A stretch of 64,000 nucleotides of DNA from Prado023 sp963747335 (GCA_963747335.1 CAVVEV010000005.1:62001-126000), one strand, 5' to 3'. Numbered from the stretch's first letter, positions 9,696 through 22,911 are shown. Numbers and translations are program-made. The notes: generated by a model not told the origin, from the sequence alone.

Positions 9696-10499
9696 ATGAG
9701 TCATCTCCGAGCGACCATCGAGGTCCTGGCCACCTCCGTGGGCGCTGCACGGCTGGCCCTCCTCGGGGGAGCAGACCGCATCGAGCTGTGCGAGAACGAC
9801 CCGCAGGGTGGCACCACGCCCTCAGCCGGGACCATCGAGACGGTCCTCGAACTCGCCGAGCCGTACGGCACGCCGGTGCACGTGATGATCCGCCCGCGAG
9901 GTGGCGGCTTCGTGTTCGACCGCGACGAGCAGGTCGTCATGCTCCGAGACATCGCAATGGCGGTCCGTCTCGGGGCGCACGGCCTCGTCGTCGGCGCGCT
10001 GACCCCGGACGGCGATGTGGACGTGACCGTGCTGGGGCGCCTCGTGGAGGCCGCCTCAGGCAGGTCGGTCACGTTCCATCGGGCCGTCGACATCGCCCGG
10101 GACATCGAGGTTTCCGTCGAGGTGGCGTTCGACCTGGGCTGCGAGCGCGTCCTGACCAGTGGAGGTGCCCCGACCGCGGTCGAGGGCGCGCCGATGCTCG
10201 CCCGACTGGTGCGCAACGCCCGAGACGGGCGGGTGGTGATGGCCGGCGGTGGGATCACCGCCGAAACGGCTCGAGACATCGTGTGTGACACGCTCGTGCC
10301 TGAGATCCATGTGTCCGCCCGGAGCTTCCGGACCACCGGGGCCTCCCCCAGCCCTCCGGGGATGGTGGGTGTCACCGCCGGACCGGGACCCGGGTGGCCC
10401 ACCAACGGATGGCCCGCGCCGGACATCGAGCACCTCGCGTTGATCCGCGACGCGCTGGTCGACGTCGCTCCCTCGGGACGCTTCGCCGGCGACGGCTGA
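9696..10499 (+). CDS. cutC: CutC family protein
   Basis: A 267-residue TIM-barrel protein of the CutC family. Conserved segments include GGADRIELCENDPQGGTTPS at the N terminus, HVMIRPRGGGFVFD, THFHRAVD-like FHRAVD, and a glycine-rich MAGGGIT near the phosphate-binding end. The family was first linked to copper tolerance in E. coli, but its enzymatic role is unproven. A GATGCT hexamer 6 bases before the ATG suggests leaderless expression. It is divergent from rpiB with a 29-base gap, so the two may share a promoter region. Confidence 0.85.
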   Translation: MSHLRATIEVLATSVGAARLALLGGADRIELCENDPQGGTTPSAGTIETVLELAEPYGTPVHVMIRPRGGGFVFDRDEQVVMLRDIAMAVRLGAHGLVVGALTPDGDVDVTVLGRLVEAASGRSVTFHRAVDIARDIEVSVEVAFDLGCERVLTSGGAPTAVEGAPMLARLVRNARDGRVVMAGGGITAETARDIVCDTLVPEIHVSARSFRTTGASPSPPGMVGVTAGPGPGWPTNGWPAPDIEHLALIRDALVDVAPSGRFAGDG

Positions 10500-10622
10500 G
10501 GTCCAGGGAGGGCGCACCCCACGGGCACCGTGGAAGAATGCCGCAGACACGACACCACCGGGCGTCACACTCAGTGCGCCCTGACCGATCGACCGATCCA
10601 CTCACCGACTGGAGTCCCTCCT

Positions 10623-13172
<2,550 letters not shown>

Positions 13173-13196
13173 CCCGGCTGACCTGTCGGCGGCCGC

Positions 13197-15432
13197 CTAC
13201 CTGCCGCTGACCGCATCCACCAGCCGGCGCAGGAGCGGGAGGTTCGGGAAGTCCTCGATCAGGACGGCGTGACCTGCTGCGTCGGTCAACGGCACGCGCC
13301 AGTTCGGGTACTCCTTGTCGGTGCCCGGCTGGTTCTGCGCACGCCGATCCCCGACCGCGTCGGTCAGTGCCACCCCGACCAGCACCGAGGGTGAGGCGGC
13401 AACCAGGGCGTGCAGGGCGACGACCAGGTCCTCCTCGGTCCCGTCGGCAGGCATCCAGCCGCGGTCGACGACCATGGCGCGCCACTCGGCCACCTGGGCG
13501 CTGCTCTCGGCCAGCTCCTCCTCGGCAGGCCGCGTCAGCAGCCCGAGGCTCGCCCCGGATGCGCACGTGCTCGCCGGCGAGGTACCCCGCCGTCGGGGGC
13601 AGGTCGTGGACGGTGACCGAGGCCAGGCAGTTGCCCCGCCACTGCTCCGGCTGCAGCGGGACATCCGGGTGCTGGTGGTAGTCGCGCTCGAACCACATGA
13701 TGGTCGTGCCCAGGACACCCCGGGAGAGCAGGTAGTCCTGGACCCACTGCTCGACCGTGCCCAGGTCCTCCCCGACCAGCCAGGCACCCGCCCGCTGGGA
13801 CTCCAGGGCGAGGATCCCGATCAGGGCCTCATGGTCGGAGGTCACGAACGTGCCGCTGTACGCGGGCATCCCCTCGGGGATCCACCAGAGCCGGAACAGC
13901 CCCAGGACGTGGTCCACGCGGATGCCGCCGGCATGCCGCAGGATCGTGCGCAGCATGTCGCGGTAGGGCAGGAACCCCGCCTCGGCCAGCGCATCGGGGC
14001 GCCACGGCGGCTGCGACCAGTTCTGCCCCATCTGGTTGTACATGTCCGGCGGAGCACCGACCGACACGCCCTGTGCCAGGACGTCACGCAGCGCCCAGGC
14101 GTCCGATCCCTCGGGGTGCACGCCGACCGCGAGGTCGTGGACGATCCCGGAGCGCATGCCCGCTGCGACGGCTGCCTGCTGGGCGCGCGTCAGCTGCTCG
14201 TCGAGCTGCCACTGCAGCCAGGAGTGCCAGCGCACGGACTCCGACAGGCGCTCACGTTCGGCGGCCACCTCGGGGGAGCCCGCATCCTGCAGGGCAGCGG
14301 GCCACAGGCTCGGCTCACCACCGTGCTCGTCAACGAGGGCGCACCAGGTGGCGAAGTCGGTCAACCCCTGGCCCTCGCCCTCGACGAAGGCGTCGAACAG
14401 GGCCTGGCGTCCGGGCGAGAGGGGAGCGGCGAAGACGTACTTCAGGGCCTGGGACTTGGCTGCCCAGATGAGGTCCCGGTCGATCAGGTCCGGGGAGGTG
14501 GACAGGGCGCGCACAGGGATCGACAGCGCCTCGATCCGGGAGCGATCGTCCATCGACAGGGTCGAGTACTCCTCGATGGCCTCCACGCGCAGGTAGAGCG
14601 GGTTGGCGAACCTGCGCGTGACGGGCAGGTAGGGCGAGGGCTCCATCGGCGCCGCCGGGGAGGCGGCGTGCATCGGGTTCACGAGGACGAAGTCCGCGCC
14701 CTCCGAGTGGCCGCTCCACGCGGCCAGGTCCGCAAGGTCCACGAGGTCGCCGATCCCCCAGGACCCCTCGGAGCGCATGGCGTAGACCTGCGTCATGAAT
14801 CCCCACTGTCGACCAGCGGCCAGCGCCGGCGGATCCAGCCTCGCCGGGGTGACGACCAGTGGGCAGGAGGCCTCGCGCACGACCCCGTCGGCTCCCTCGG
14901 AGCGCGCCCACAAGGTGTGCCACCCCGTGGGCAGATCCCACGGCAGCCGGAACGTGGCCTCGCCGACCAGGACCCCGTCGATGTGCCGGGGCTCGACCCA
15001 GCGGTCCACCTGGTCCAGGAACCAGGCCTCGCCACCCTCCTCACGATCGACCCACATCGACACCGGATCCCCGTTGGGCACATGCACCCAGCACTGGTTG
15101 TCCGAGCCCGCGCGCATCACGAACACCGGCGGCAGCATCCGGCGCCAGGCGGCGTTGCGGCGGTCGTAGAGGGCGTTCCAGATCGCGTCCGGTGAGCTGA
15201 CGTCCACCTCCAGGGCGGTGAGCACGGCGATGATGGTCGCCGCCCCTATCCGGTGGTAGTTGCCCGACTGGTCCCAGTACTCGACAGCCACGCCGTAGGC
15301 CCGAGCCAGCTCGACCAGCTCGGGGCTGGGCTCCACCCACTCGGGCTCCACGACGGGAGGCTTCGGCGACTTCGCAGCCGTCGTGCCGCCCGGGGCGGTC
15401 TCAGGGTTGGCCGGTCGGTCTGCACTCACCAC
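13197..15432 (-). CDS. malQ: 4-alpha-glucanotransferase (amylomaltase), one frame break
   Basis: About 744 residues after correction. MalQ transfers maltodextrin chains between acceptors in glycogen and maltose metabolism. The GH77 catalytic elements are visible: the nucleophile in GIRVDHVLGLFR, the acid/base Glu in VGEDLGTVEQW, and VTVHDLPPTAGYL for the third carboxylate. The first 150 residues are a beta-rich N-terminal domain, as in actinobacterial forms. The break is one extra G in a run at 13553-13556; downstream the protein continues as ASLGLLTRPAEEEL to RRLVDAVSGR. It fits with the alpha-glucosidase and alpha-amylase in this window. Confidence 0.9.
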
Positions 15433-15614
15433 GGGGGGCCTCCAGTCGCACGTCAGGGCGTCCCCGGACCCGCGGCGACGGGGCGGTGGATCGTCCCACG
15501 ACCGATGCCGACGAGCCTCGAGGGCTGATGGTCAGGCTAGGCCGTCTGCCCCACCCGCCGCGCGTCCGGGGGGCATCGACGGGTCAAGTCCGCCACGAGG
15601 TTGCCGGGGCGTCG

Positions 15615-15620
15615 TAGGGT
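15615..15620 (+). promoter_or_regulatory. -10 element (TAGGGT), probably leaderless
   Basis: TAGGGT ends 7 bases before the GTG at 15628 with no ribosome binding site between. This favours GTG 15628 over the earlier in-frame TTG 15601. Confidence 0.45.
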
Positions 15621-15627
15621 TCGGCCT

Positions 15628-16621
15628 GTGATCAGCCTGGCAGAGGACACCACACCGCCCGCCGAGGGGTCGCAGCCCTTCTGGGACTGGTTCGCCGGCT
15701 TCTGGACCGAGGCACTGTTCATCGCCTTCGTCATCGTCATCGCCGCGGCGGTGCACTTCATCGGGTCGCGCATCATCGGCCGGTCGGTGCAGCGGTGGAT
15801 CGCCAGCGGCCGCAGCCGTGAGGACTCGCTGACCGACACGCCCGAGGCGACGGTCGAGCTGCAGTCGATGATCATGTCGCAGCGCCGGGAGCAGCGCGCC
15901 GAAGGCCGTCGGACAGCTCCTGCGCAGCGGGCTGGTCCTGGTCGTCTGGGGCACGGCGACCCTGCTGATCCTCACCGAGCTGGGCGTCAACGTGGCCCCG
16001 CTGCTCGCCAGCGCCGGCGTGGTCGGGGTCGCCCTGGGCTTCGGCGCCCAGACGCTGGTCAAGGACTTCCTGTCGGGCTTCTTCCTGATCGTCGAGGACC
16101 AGTACGGCGTCGGTGACCTCGTCGACGTCGGGCCGGTGACCGGGACCGTGGAGGAGGTGGCCCTTCGGGTCACCCGGATCCGCGATCCCAGCGGCGTCGT
16201 CTGGTACGTGCGCAACGGCGAGATCCTGCGCGTGGCCAATCAGTCCCAGGGTTGGACGATGGCCTCCGCGGTGATCCCGGTGTCCTACGACGCCGACCTC
16301 GAGGAGGTCCGCCAGGTCGTGGTCGAGGTCGGCAACGACATGTACAACGACCCCGAGACCCGCGAACGGATGCTGGGCCGCCCCGTCTTCGCCGGGGTCG
16401 AGGCCGTGTCGGGTGAGGCCGTCTACGTGCGGATCATCGTCAAGGCCCGGGCGTCGCAACAGATCCCGCTGACCCGGGAGCTGCGCGAGCGACTCAAGGG
16501 CGCCTTCGACGCGCACGGCGTGGTCGTGCCGGTCCTGTCCCGGCCGATGGGCTTCAATCCCGACGGCACACCGATGACGCCGGGGTCGGTCCCGCCGGTG
16601 GGCGGCGGCGCTCCCCGGTAG
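15628..16621 (+). CDS. MscS-family mechanosensitive channel (one frame break)
   Basis: About 330 residues after correction. An N-terminal membrane helix (ALFIAFVIVIAAAVHFIG) leads to a linker. A second hydrophobic stretch (VLVVWGTATLLILTEL) and the pore helix follow, with the small-residue pattern ASAGVVGVALGFGAQTLVKD that defines MscS. The beta domain is recognisable by YGVGDLVDVG and GTVEEV. These channels open on membrane tension and release solutes in hypo-osmotic shock. One extra base near 15901 splits the gene before the second helix (AKAVGQLL). The 195-base gap to malQ upstream holds only this promoter-like element. Confidence 0.87.
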
Positions 16622-16693
16622 ATCACGGAGGTCGGGCCGCCGGGTCCGACCCGTGCGCTTGCGCGGCCCACGGGGACCGGCACACTGGGCGCC

Positions 16694-18208
16694 ATGGACC
16701 CCACCGCAGGCCGGCTCTGCCTCGTCACCGGCGCCACCGGGTACATCGGGGGCCGGCTGGTGCCCGAGCTGCTCGCGGCCGGACATCGGGTCCGCGTCCT
16801 GGCCCGGCACCCCGATCGGCTGCGCGACCTTCCCTGGCATGACGAGGTCGAGGTCGCCGTCGGCGACGCCGCCGACCCCGAGGCACTGGCACGGGCGATG
16901 GCCGGCGTCGAGGTGGCGTACTACCTGATCCACGCCATCGGCACCGGCCCGGACTTCGAGCGCACCGAGGAGGCGGTCGCCCGGACGTTCGCCACGGCCG
17001 CCCGGGAGGCCGGGATCCAGCGCATCGTGTACCTCGGCGGCCTGGCCCACGACGAGAACCTCAGCGAGCACCTGCGCTCCCGCGCCGAGGTCGGCGAGAT
17101 CCTGCTGGCCAGCGGCGTCCCGACGGCGGCACTCGGCGCCGCCACGGTGATCGGGTCCGGGTCCCTGTCCTTCGAGATGCTGCGCTACCTCACCGAGCGG
17201 CTGCCGGTGATGGTGACCCCCCGATGGGTGCGCACACGGATCCAGCCGATCGCCATCCGCGACGTCCTTCGCTACCTGGTGGGCTGCGCGACCCTGCCGG
17301 CGGACGTGAACCGGACCTTCGACATCGGCGGGCCCGATGTCCTGACCTACGAGCAGATGATGCAGCGCTTCGCCGCCGTGTCGGGGCTGAAGCGCCGGCG
17401 CATCCTGCCGATCAACCTGCTGCAGCCCGAGCTGTCCGCCCGATGGGTTGGCCTGGTCACCCCGGTGCCCAGCCTGATCGCGCGCCCCCTGGTGGCCTCG
17501 CTGCGCAACGAGGTGGTCTGCCAGGAGGACGACATCCGCACCTACGTCCCCGACCCACCCGGTGGCCTGCTCGGGTTCGATGACTCCGTGCGGCTGGCGC
17601 TCAAGCGGGTCAAGGACGCCGACGTGGCCACGCGATGGTCGGATGCCTACATGCCGGGTGCCCCCAGCGACCCGATGCCCACCGACCCGGAGTGGGCCGG
17701 TGGCTCGCTGTTCACCGACGACCGCAGTGCTGTCGTCGCGGCCTCACCCCAGGCGGTCTGGGACGTGGTGGAGTCGATCGGCGGGGACAACGGCTGGTAC
17801 TCGTTGCCCTGGGCGTGGGAGGTGCGCGGCGCGTTCGACCGGCTCATCGGCGGGCCGGGCCTGCGTCGGGGCCGACGCGACCCGCGGGAGCTGCTGGTCG
17901 GGGAGGCCTGTGACTTCTGGCGGGTCGAGGAGGTCGTGCCGGGCAGCTTGTTGCGGCTGCGCGCCGAGATGAAGGTGCCGGGCCTGGCGTGGCTGGAGTT
18001 CCACGTCGCACCGGCACCCCACGGGGGGACGACGCTGCGCCAGCGCGCCACGTTCTTCCCGCACGGACTGGCCGGTCAGGCGTACTGGTACTCGGTCCTG
18101 CCGTTCCACGGCGTCGTGTTCCCGACGATGGTCACGCGGATCAGTGCCGCAGCGGTCGAGCGCGACCGGGAGCTCTCAGCCCGCGGACGTCAGACCGGCC
18201 CGGGGTAG
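16694..18208 (+). CDS. NAD(P)-binding SDR protein with C-terminal DUF2867 domain
   Basis: A 504-residue two-part protein. Residues 1-300 form an atypical short-chain dehydrogenase (NmrA/complex I NDUFA9-like) with the dinucleotide motif VTGATGYIGGRLV at the N terminus. Residues about 340-500 match DUF2867 (SRPBCC-like), with the stretch SIGGDNGWYSLPWAWEVRG. Substrate and reaction are unknown. CACACT at 16681-16686, 7 bases before the ATG, may be a leaderless -10. The 3' end overlaps the convergent globin gene by 19 bases. Confidence 0.82.
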   Translation: MDPTAGRLCLVTGATGYIGGRLVPELLAAGHRVRVLARHPDRLRDLPWHDEVEVAVGDAADPEALARAMAGVEVAYYLIHAIGTGPDFERTEEAVARTFATAAREAGIQRIVYLGGLAHDENLSEHLRSRAEVGEILLASGVPTAALGAATVIGSGSLSFEMLRYLTERLPVMVTPRWVRTRIQPIAIRDVLRYLVGCATLPADVNRTFDIGGPDVLTYEQMMQRFAAVSGLKRRRILPINLLQPELSARWVGLVTPVPSLIARPLVASLRNEVVCQEDDIRTYVPDPPGGLLGFDDSVRLALKRVKDADVATRWSDAYMPGAPSDPMPTDPEWAGGSLFTDDRSAVVAASPQAVWDVVESIGGDNGWYSLPWAWEVRGAFDRLIGGPGLRRGRRDPRELLVGEACDFWRVEEVVPGSLLRLRAEMKVPGLAWLEFHVAPAPHGGTTLRQRATFFPHGLAGQAYWYSVLPFHGVVFPTMVTRISAAAVERDRELSARGRQTGPG

Positions 18209-18597
18209 GTGTTGACCATGGACGCCGCCGCGCGGGTCAGGTACTCCCAGAGCTCGTGCTCGTCCTCGGGGGTCATCGCGCAGGCCTGAGCAGCCTCGTC
18301 GAGGGCTGCGCGCATGTGGCGCAGCCACGCGTCATGGGCGGCGGCATCGACCGCGTAGGGCGCGTGCCGCATCCGCAGCCGCGGGTGCCCGCGCTCCTGG
18401 GAGTAGGTGGTCGGCCCGCCCCAGTACTGCTCGAGGAACAGCTGCAGCCGCTCGGCCGCCGGCCCCAGGTCGTCCTCGGGGTACATCGCCCGCAGCTGCG
18501 GGTCCGCGGCCACGCCCGCGTAGAACCGCGCGACCAGCAGGTCGAAGAACTCATGACCGCCGAACCGCTCGAACGGGGTGGTCGGTGGGCTCTGCAC
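18190..18597 (-). CDS. glbO: group II truncated haemoglobin (trHbO)
   Basis: A 135-residue globin. The family pattern is clear: FERFGGHEFFDLLVARFY in the B-region, MYPEDDL, FLEQYWGGP, the proximal His in RLRMRHAPYAV, and the Trp of helix G in AWLRHM that marks group II. These proteins bind oxygen and detoxify nitric oxide or peroxide. The GTG at 18597 is chosen over GTG 18615 because TACATT lies 6 bases upstream of it, as in other leaderless genes here. The gene is convergent with the SDR gene. Confidence 0.88.
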   Translation of the reverse strand: MQSPPTTPFERFGGHEFFDLLVARFYAGVAADPQLRAMYPEDDLGPAAERLQLFLEQYWGGPTTYSQERGHPRLRMRHAPYAVDAAAHDAWLRHMRAALDEAAQACAMTPEDEHELWEYLTRAAASMVNTYPGPV

Positions 18598-18603
18598 GGG
18601 ATG

Positions 18604-18609
18604 AATGTA
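18604..18609 (-). promoter_or_regulatory. -10 element (TACATT) of globin gene, probably leaderless
   Basis: On the minus strand TACATT is separated by six bases (CATCCC) from the GTG at 18597. It sits inside the longer in-frame reading, which argues against starting at GTG 18615. Confidence 0.45.
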
Positions 18610-18705
18610 GTCCACCGCGGTGCCACCAGGGCCCCTACGGATCACCCAGGAACGAGCACCCGGGTCGGCGTGGAATCGACCCGTCCAACACGACAGGATG
18701 TGCCC

Positions 18706-20388
18706 ATGTCGATCACCACAGACGCAGATTGGTGGCGCAACGCCGTCATCTACCAGGTGTACCCGAAGTCCTGGGCGGACTCCGACGGCGACGGGTTCGG
18801 CGACATCGCCGGGATCCGCGGCCGGCTGGCGCACCTCGCCCGGCTCGGCGTCGACGCGGTCTGGTTCTCGCCCTGGTACACCTCGCCGCAGGCCGACGGC
18901 GGCTACGACGTGGCCGACTTCCGGGGCATCGACCCGATGTTCGGTGATGTCTCCGACGTGGAGGCGCTCGTCGCCGAGGCCCACGACCTGGGCATCAAGG
19001 TCATCGTCGACATCGTGCCGAACCACAGCTCGGACCAGCACGTCTTCTTCCAGGAGGCTCTGGCCTCCGCGCCGGGGTCACCCGCGTGGCAGCGCTACCA
19101 CTGCGTGCGGGGAGCGGACGACGGCGCCAGCCCGCCCAACGACTGGCGCTCGGCGTTCGGCGGTGGCGCCTGGGACCCGATCCTCGATGCATCCGGACAG
19201 CCGAGCGGGTGGTGGTACCTGCACCTGTTCGACTCCGCACAGCCGGACTTCAACTGGGACCACCCCGACGTCCGGGCGGACTTCGAGGCGACGCTGCGGT
19301 TCTGGTTCGACCGCGGCATCGACGGCTTCCGCATCGATGTGGCCACCGGCCTGGTGAAGGCGCCCGGGTACCCCCCCTCCGGCGAGGGCGAAGGGCTGCA
19401 CCACACCTTCGGCGGGATCCTGGAGTTCCCGCAGTGGGACCAGCCGGGCGTGCACGAGATCTGGCGGGATTGGCGGCGGATCTCGAACACCTACCACCCG
19501 CCGCGGGTGTTCGTCGGTGAGGTCTGGGTGGCCACCGACGAAGCCCTGGCTGCCTACATCCGCCCCGACGAGCTGCACACGGCGTTCAACTTCGACTACC
19601 TCAAGTGCCGCTGGGACGCCCGGGCGATGCGCGAGGTCATCGACCGTTCCCTGCACACCGCGGGGATGGTCGGTGCCCCGACGACGTGGGTCCTGGAGAA
19701 CCACGACGTCCCCCGGGTCCGGACCAAGTACGCGGTCGAGGCGGCCGGCGAGCGGATGCCGCAGTCGAACACCGCCCCCGTCCCGGGCGTCGCCGCCGAC
19801 GACGCCCGTGGTCTGGCACGAGCCCGGGCAGGGATGGTGTTCATGCTCGGGCTGCCCGGCTCGGCCTACCTGTACCAGGGACAGGAGCTGGGCCTGGAGG
19901 AGGTGCTGGACCTTCCCGCGGAGTCCCGGCAGGACCCCGCGTTCCACCGAACTGGCGGAGCCGAGGGCTTCCGTGACGGGTGCCGGGTGCCGATCCCGTG
20001 GACGCGCAAGGCGCCCTCGTTCGGGTTCAGCCCCACGGGCGCCTCCTGGCTGCCGATGCCCGCCCACTGGGGCGACGTCAGCGTCGAGGCCCAGACCGGG
20101 GACCCGGGGTCCACCCTTGAGCTCACCCGGCGGCTCCTCCGGCTGCGGCGAGCCGAGCCCGCACTGGGCGACGGCGACCTGGACTGGGTCAGCGCCCCGG
20201 GCGACACCTGCCTGGTGCTGCGCCGCCCCGCTGGGGACGACGATCCGCACGTACTGGTCGCCATGAACCTCGGGGACTCCCCCGCCCTGGTCCACGCCAG
20301 CACGGTGCTCGCCTGCAGCGGGCCAGATCTCGAGCCCGGTGACGGGGGCTTCTGGCTCCCCCCCGACACCGCAGCCTGGCTGCGCTGA
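18706..20388 (+). CDS. GH13 alpha-glucosidase (oligo-1,6-glucosidase type)
   Basis: A 560-residue cytoplasmic enzyme of GH13 with no signal peptide. Features in order: WWRNAVIYQVYPKSW at the N terminus, IVDIVPNHSSDQH (region I), the nucleophile Asp in GFRIDVATGL, the acid/base Glu in VFVGEVWVA, and VLENHDVPRVR (region IV). It would cleave alpha-glucosides such as isomaltose, maltose or sucrose-type substrates; trehalose-phosphate or trehalulose hydrolysis cannot be excluded. CAGGAT six bases before the ATG resembles a leaderless -10. The next gene is convergent, 9 bases away. Confidence 0.87.
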   Translation: MSITTDADWWRNAVIYQVYPKSWADSDGDGFGDIAGIRGRLAHLARLGVDAVWFSPWYTSPQADGGYDVADFRGIDPMFGDVSDVEALVAEAHDLGIKVIVDIVPNHSSDQHVFFQEALASAPGSPAWQRYHCVRGADDGASPPNDWRSAFGGGAWDPILDASGQPSGWWYLHLFDSAQPDFNWDHPDVRADFEATLRFWFDRGIDGFRIDVATGLVKAPGYPPSGEGEGLHHTFGGILEFPQWDQPGVHEIWRDWRRISNTYHPPRVFVGEVWVATDEALAAYIRPDELHTAFNFDYLKCRWDARAMREVIDRSLHTAGMVGAPTTWVLENHDVPRVRTKYAVEAAGERMPQSNTAPVPGVAADDARGLARARAGMVFMLGLPGSAYLYQGQELGLEEVLDLPAESRQDPAFHRTGGAEGFRDGCRVPIPWTRKAPSFGFSPTGASWLPMPAHWGDVSVEAQTGDPGSTLELTRRLLRLRRAEPALGDGDLDWVSAPGDTCLVLRRPAGDDDPHVLVAMNLGDSPALVHASTVLACSGPDLEPGDGGFWLPPDTAAWLR

Positions 20389-20397
20389 CCCGCGCCG

Positions 20398-21978
20398 CTA
20401 CATCCGACCGATCAGGGGGGCGACGATCACCTTGACGATCATCGCCACCGGATAGGCCAGGGCGTAGCCGAGGTTCACGCGGGGGTCGGCGCCATTGCGC
20501 TCATTGGCGAACGTGAGCACCGCCGGCTGGGTCTGGAACCCGGCGATCACCCCGGCCAGGCGCGGCCCGGCTATCCCGGACACGGCCGGGCCGAGCAGGG
20601 TCAGCGCGAACGCCGCGAACCCGGTGACCAGCAGGCCGGCGATGAGGATCCGGATGCCCTGGTCGCTCTGCATGGCTGCGACGAGGTCGTCGCCGGCGTT
20701 GGTGCCGGCGTAGGCGAGGAACAGCAGGATCCCGAGCTGGTTCAGCGCCGTGGCGGCGGGGAACGGCAGCGCCCAGATGAACGGTCCGCTGCGCCGGAGA
20801 CGGCCGAGGACGAGCCCGGCGACCAACGGACCGCCGGCCAGGCCGAGGGACACCGTGCTCCCGCCGGGGAGCGGGAACTCGATCACCCCGAGCAGCAGGC
20901 CCAGGACAAGGCCGAGCGCGAACCCCGCACCCTCGACCTCCCCCGTACCCCGCTCCGAGTCGCCGAGCAGGTGCCCGATGTCGGGCATCCGGTCCCGAGG
21001 CGCGACGATCCGGACCCGGTCGCCGATCTGCAGCACGAGGTCGTCGGTGGCCAACAGGTCGATGTCACCACGGCGGACGCGCGTGGCCGTGGCACCGAAG
21101 CGCCGGTACAGGCGCAGGTCGGCGATCGTCTGGCCGGCGATGTCGTGGTTGGAGACCGCCACCCGGCGGAAGTCCAGATCGCGGCGGTTCAGGGTGAGGT
21201 AGTTGGTGCTGGGTCGTCCCAGCCGGGCCGTCACGACGTCCACGGCCGGCTGGGGACCGATGACAGTCACGACGTCACCCGGGGACGGGCGGAAACCGTC
21301 CGTGGCCACCCGGACCACTCCGTCGTGCTCGACCCGGGAGAAGATCACGTGCCCCTCCTCCACGATCGTGCCCAGCTCGGGGGCGTCGGTCGCGGTGACC
21401 CGGATGCTCTGGTGGACCAGCTCGGGCGGTGCCTCGTCAGCGGCCTCGACCTCCGCCGCGCGTGGCAGCCTGGCAAGACCCATCAACCCGACGGCGGCCA
21501 CCATCCCGAGGACTCCACCGATATAGGTCACCGAGTAGCCGACCGTGGGCTCGTCGGAGCCCAACGCCTCGATCGAGGCGGCCAGGGCGGGGGTGTTGGT
21601 CAGCGCGCCGGCGTACAGGCCGGAGACCACAGGGCCGCTGAGGCCCATCAGGTGCCCCACGCCCACCGCCACGCCACCGGCAGCGACGAGGATGCCCACG
21701 ACCAGCAGCACGGCACCGCGGTAGTTGCGCAGGACGTGGAAGAACTGCGGACCGCTGCTCACGCCGATGCCGTAGGCGAAGATGGCCAACCCGAAGATGC
21801 CCAGGATCCGCGGGATCACCAGGTCGGGGTTCCACGCCGAGGCCGCCAGCCCGACGAACAGCACGGCCGCCGACCCGAACGAGAAGCTCCCGAACCGGAT
21901 CGACCCGAGGATCGCTCCGAGGGCGAGAACCCCGAAGAGCAGGATCAGCGGTTCCTCGATCAGCAGGTCGACTGTCAT
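20398..21978 (-). CDS. AspT/YidE/YbjL-type membrane transporter with TrkA-C domains
   Basis: About 526 residues. Two blocks of roughly five to six membrane helices (the duplicated AspT/YidE/YbjL antiporter domain) flank a soluble centre of about residues 185-340. That centre contains two RCK/TrkA-C modules, marked by PGDVVTVIGP and IGDRVRIVAPRDRM. The last helices include GFQTQPAVLTFAN, a family motif. The best-known member, AspT, exchanges aspartate for alanine; the substrate here is unknown. ATG 21978 is used; GTG 21984 is possible. Confidence 0.83.
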   Translation of the reverse strand: MTVDLLIEEPLILLFGVLALGAILGSIRFGSFSFGSAAVLFVGLAASAWNPDLVIPRILGIFGLAIFAYGIGVSSGPQFFHVLRNYRGAVLLVVGILVAAGGVAVGVGHLMGLSGPVVSGLYAGALTNTPALAASIEALGSDEPTVGYSVTYIGGVLGMVAAVGLMGLARLPRAAEVEAADEAPPELVHQSIRVTATDAPELGTIVEEGHVIFSRVEHDGVVRVATDGFRPSPGDVVTVIGPQPAVDVVTARLGRPSTNYLTLNRRDLDFRRVAVSNHDIAGQTIADLRLYRRFGATATRVRRGDIDLLATDDLVLQIGDRVRIVAPRDRMPDIGHLLGDSERGTGEVEGAGFALGLVLGLLLGVIEFPLPGGSTVSLGLAGGPLVAGLVLGRLRRSGPFIWALPFPAATALNQLGILLFLAYAGTNAGDDLVAAMQSDQGIRILIAGLLVTGFAAFALTLLGPAVSGIAGPRLAGVIAGFQTQPAVLTFANERNGADPRVNLGYALAYPVAMIVKVIVAPLIGRM

Positions 21979-22105
21979 GGGCACACGATAGGCCGCCCGC
22001 GTGTGCCAGTCGGGGCGCGTTGGTCCTCGACCACGGGGCTAACGACCCGACCGTCGCCGCACCGGCAACCTCGATGGCGTGGCCGATCTCAGGTGATCCG
22101 AGGTA

Positions 22106-22738
22106 TCAGTACCCGCGGGACTGATCACCCGCGTCCGCGCCGGCCAGCGCCGCGGTGAACTCCGCCGAGGTCATCGGCTTGGAGAACATCGGGTAGTCGT
22201 ACTTGATCGCGTTCTCGTGCTCCTCGATGCTGGTGGCACCCAAGCAGTCCGTCAGCGTGACGACCTCGAACCCCTTCTCGTAGGCCGAGCGCATGGTCGA
22301 CTCCACGCAGCAGTTGGTGAGGAACCCGGCCAGCGCCACTGTCTGCACGCCCTTGCTGCGCAGGATGAAGTCCAGGTTCGTGCTGGCGAACGCGTCGAGC
22401 CCGCGCTTGCCCTCGAGCACGATGTCCCCCTCCTCGGGCGCGACGTCCTCGACGATCTCCGCGCCCCAGGCACCCTTCACGAAGGAGTTGGTGTCCACGA
22501 CTCCCTTGAGGATCCCGTAGGGGTGGGCGGTGATCTCGTTGTAGCCCGGCGCGAACTGGATGGGCGAGTGGATGATCGTCGCGCCTGCGGCCCGAGCCGC
22601 GGCGATCGCCGACTGCGTGTTCTCGATCATCGAGGTGGCCTGCATCACCTCGGCGACCGCGCCGTGCAGGGATCCCCCCTCGCTGGTGAAGTCGTTCTGG
22701 AACTCGATGAGCACGAGGGCGGCCTTCGATGCGTCCAT
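22106..22738 (-). CDS. cysteine hydrolase (isochorismatase-like)
   Basis: A 210-residue isochorismatase-superfamily hydrolase. The catalytic triad is visible: Asp in VLIEFQNDFTSEGG, Lys in LEGKRGLDAF, and the nucleophilic Cys in GFLTNCCVEST. The cis-peptide region precedes the Cys as usual. Relatives cleave amides such as nicotinamide, ureidoacrylate or N-carbamoyl compounds; the substrate is not determined. AGGAGG sits a few bases before the ATG. It is divergent from the GlcD-GlcF fusion gene with 173 bases between, in which I see no clear operator. Confidence 0.85.
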   Translation of the reverse strand: MDASKAALVLIEFQNDFTSEGGSLHGAVAEVMQATSMIENTQSAIAAARAAGATIIHSPIQFAPGYNEITAHPYGILKGVVDTNSFVKGAWGAEIVEDVAPEEGDIVLEGKRGLDAFASTNLDFILRSKGVQTVALAGFLTNCCVESTMRSAYEKGFEVVTLTDCLGATSIEEHENAIKYDYPMFSKPMTSAEFTAALAGADAGDQSRGY

Positions 22739-22911
22739 GGGGATCCTCCTGGGTGGTCCGGGGTCTGGGGGCTGGGGCTGGGTGGGCTCCGGCGCTTGGT
22801 CACGGTAGTGCTGCGCCCGCGCGGGACGCGACCGCTGGCGCACGCTGGTTGCCCCGGGGGCACACGACGCACGTCAGGACACGTCTGCGCTGGGGTGGAA
22901 GCCTGCTGCCC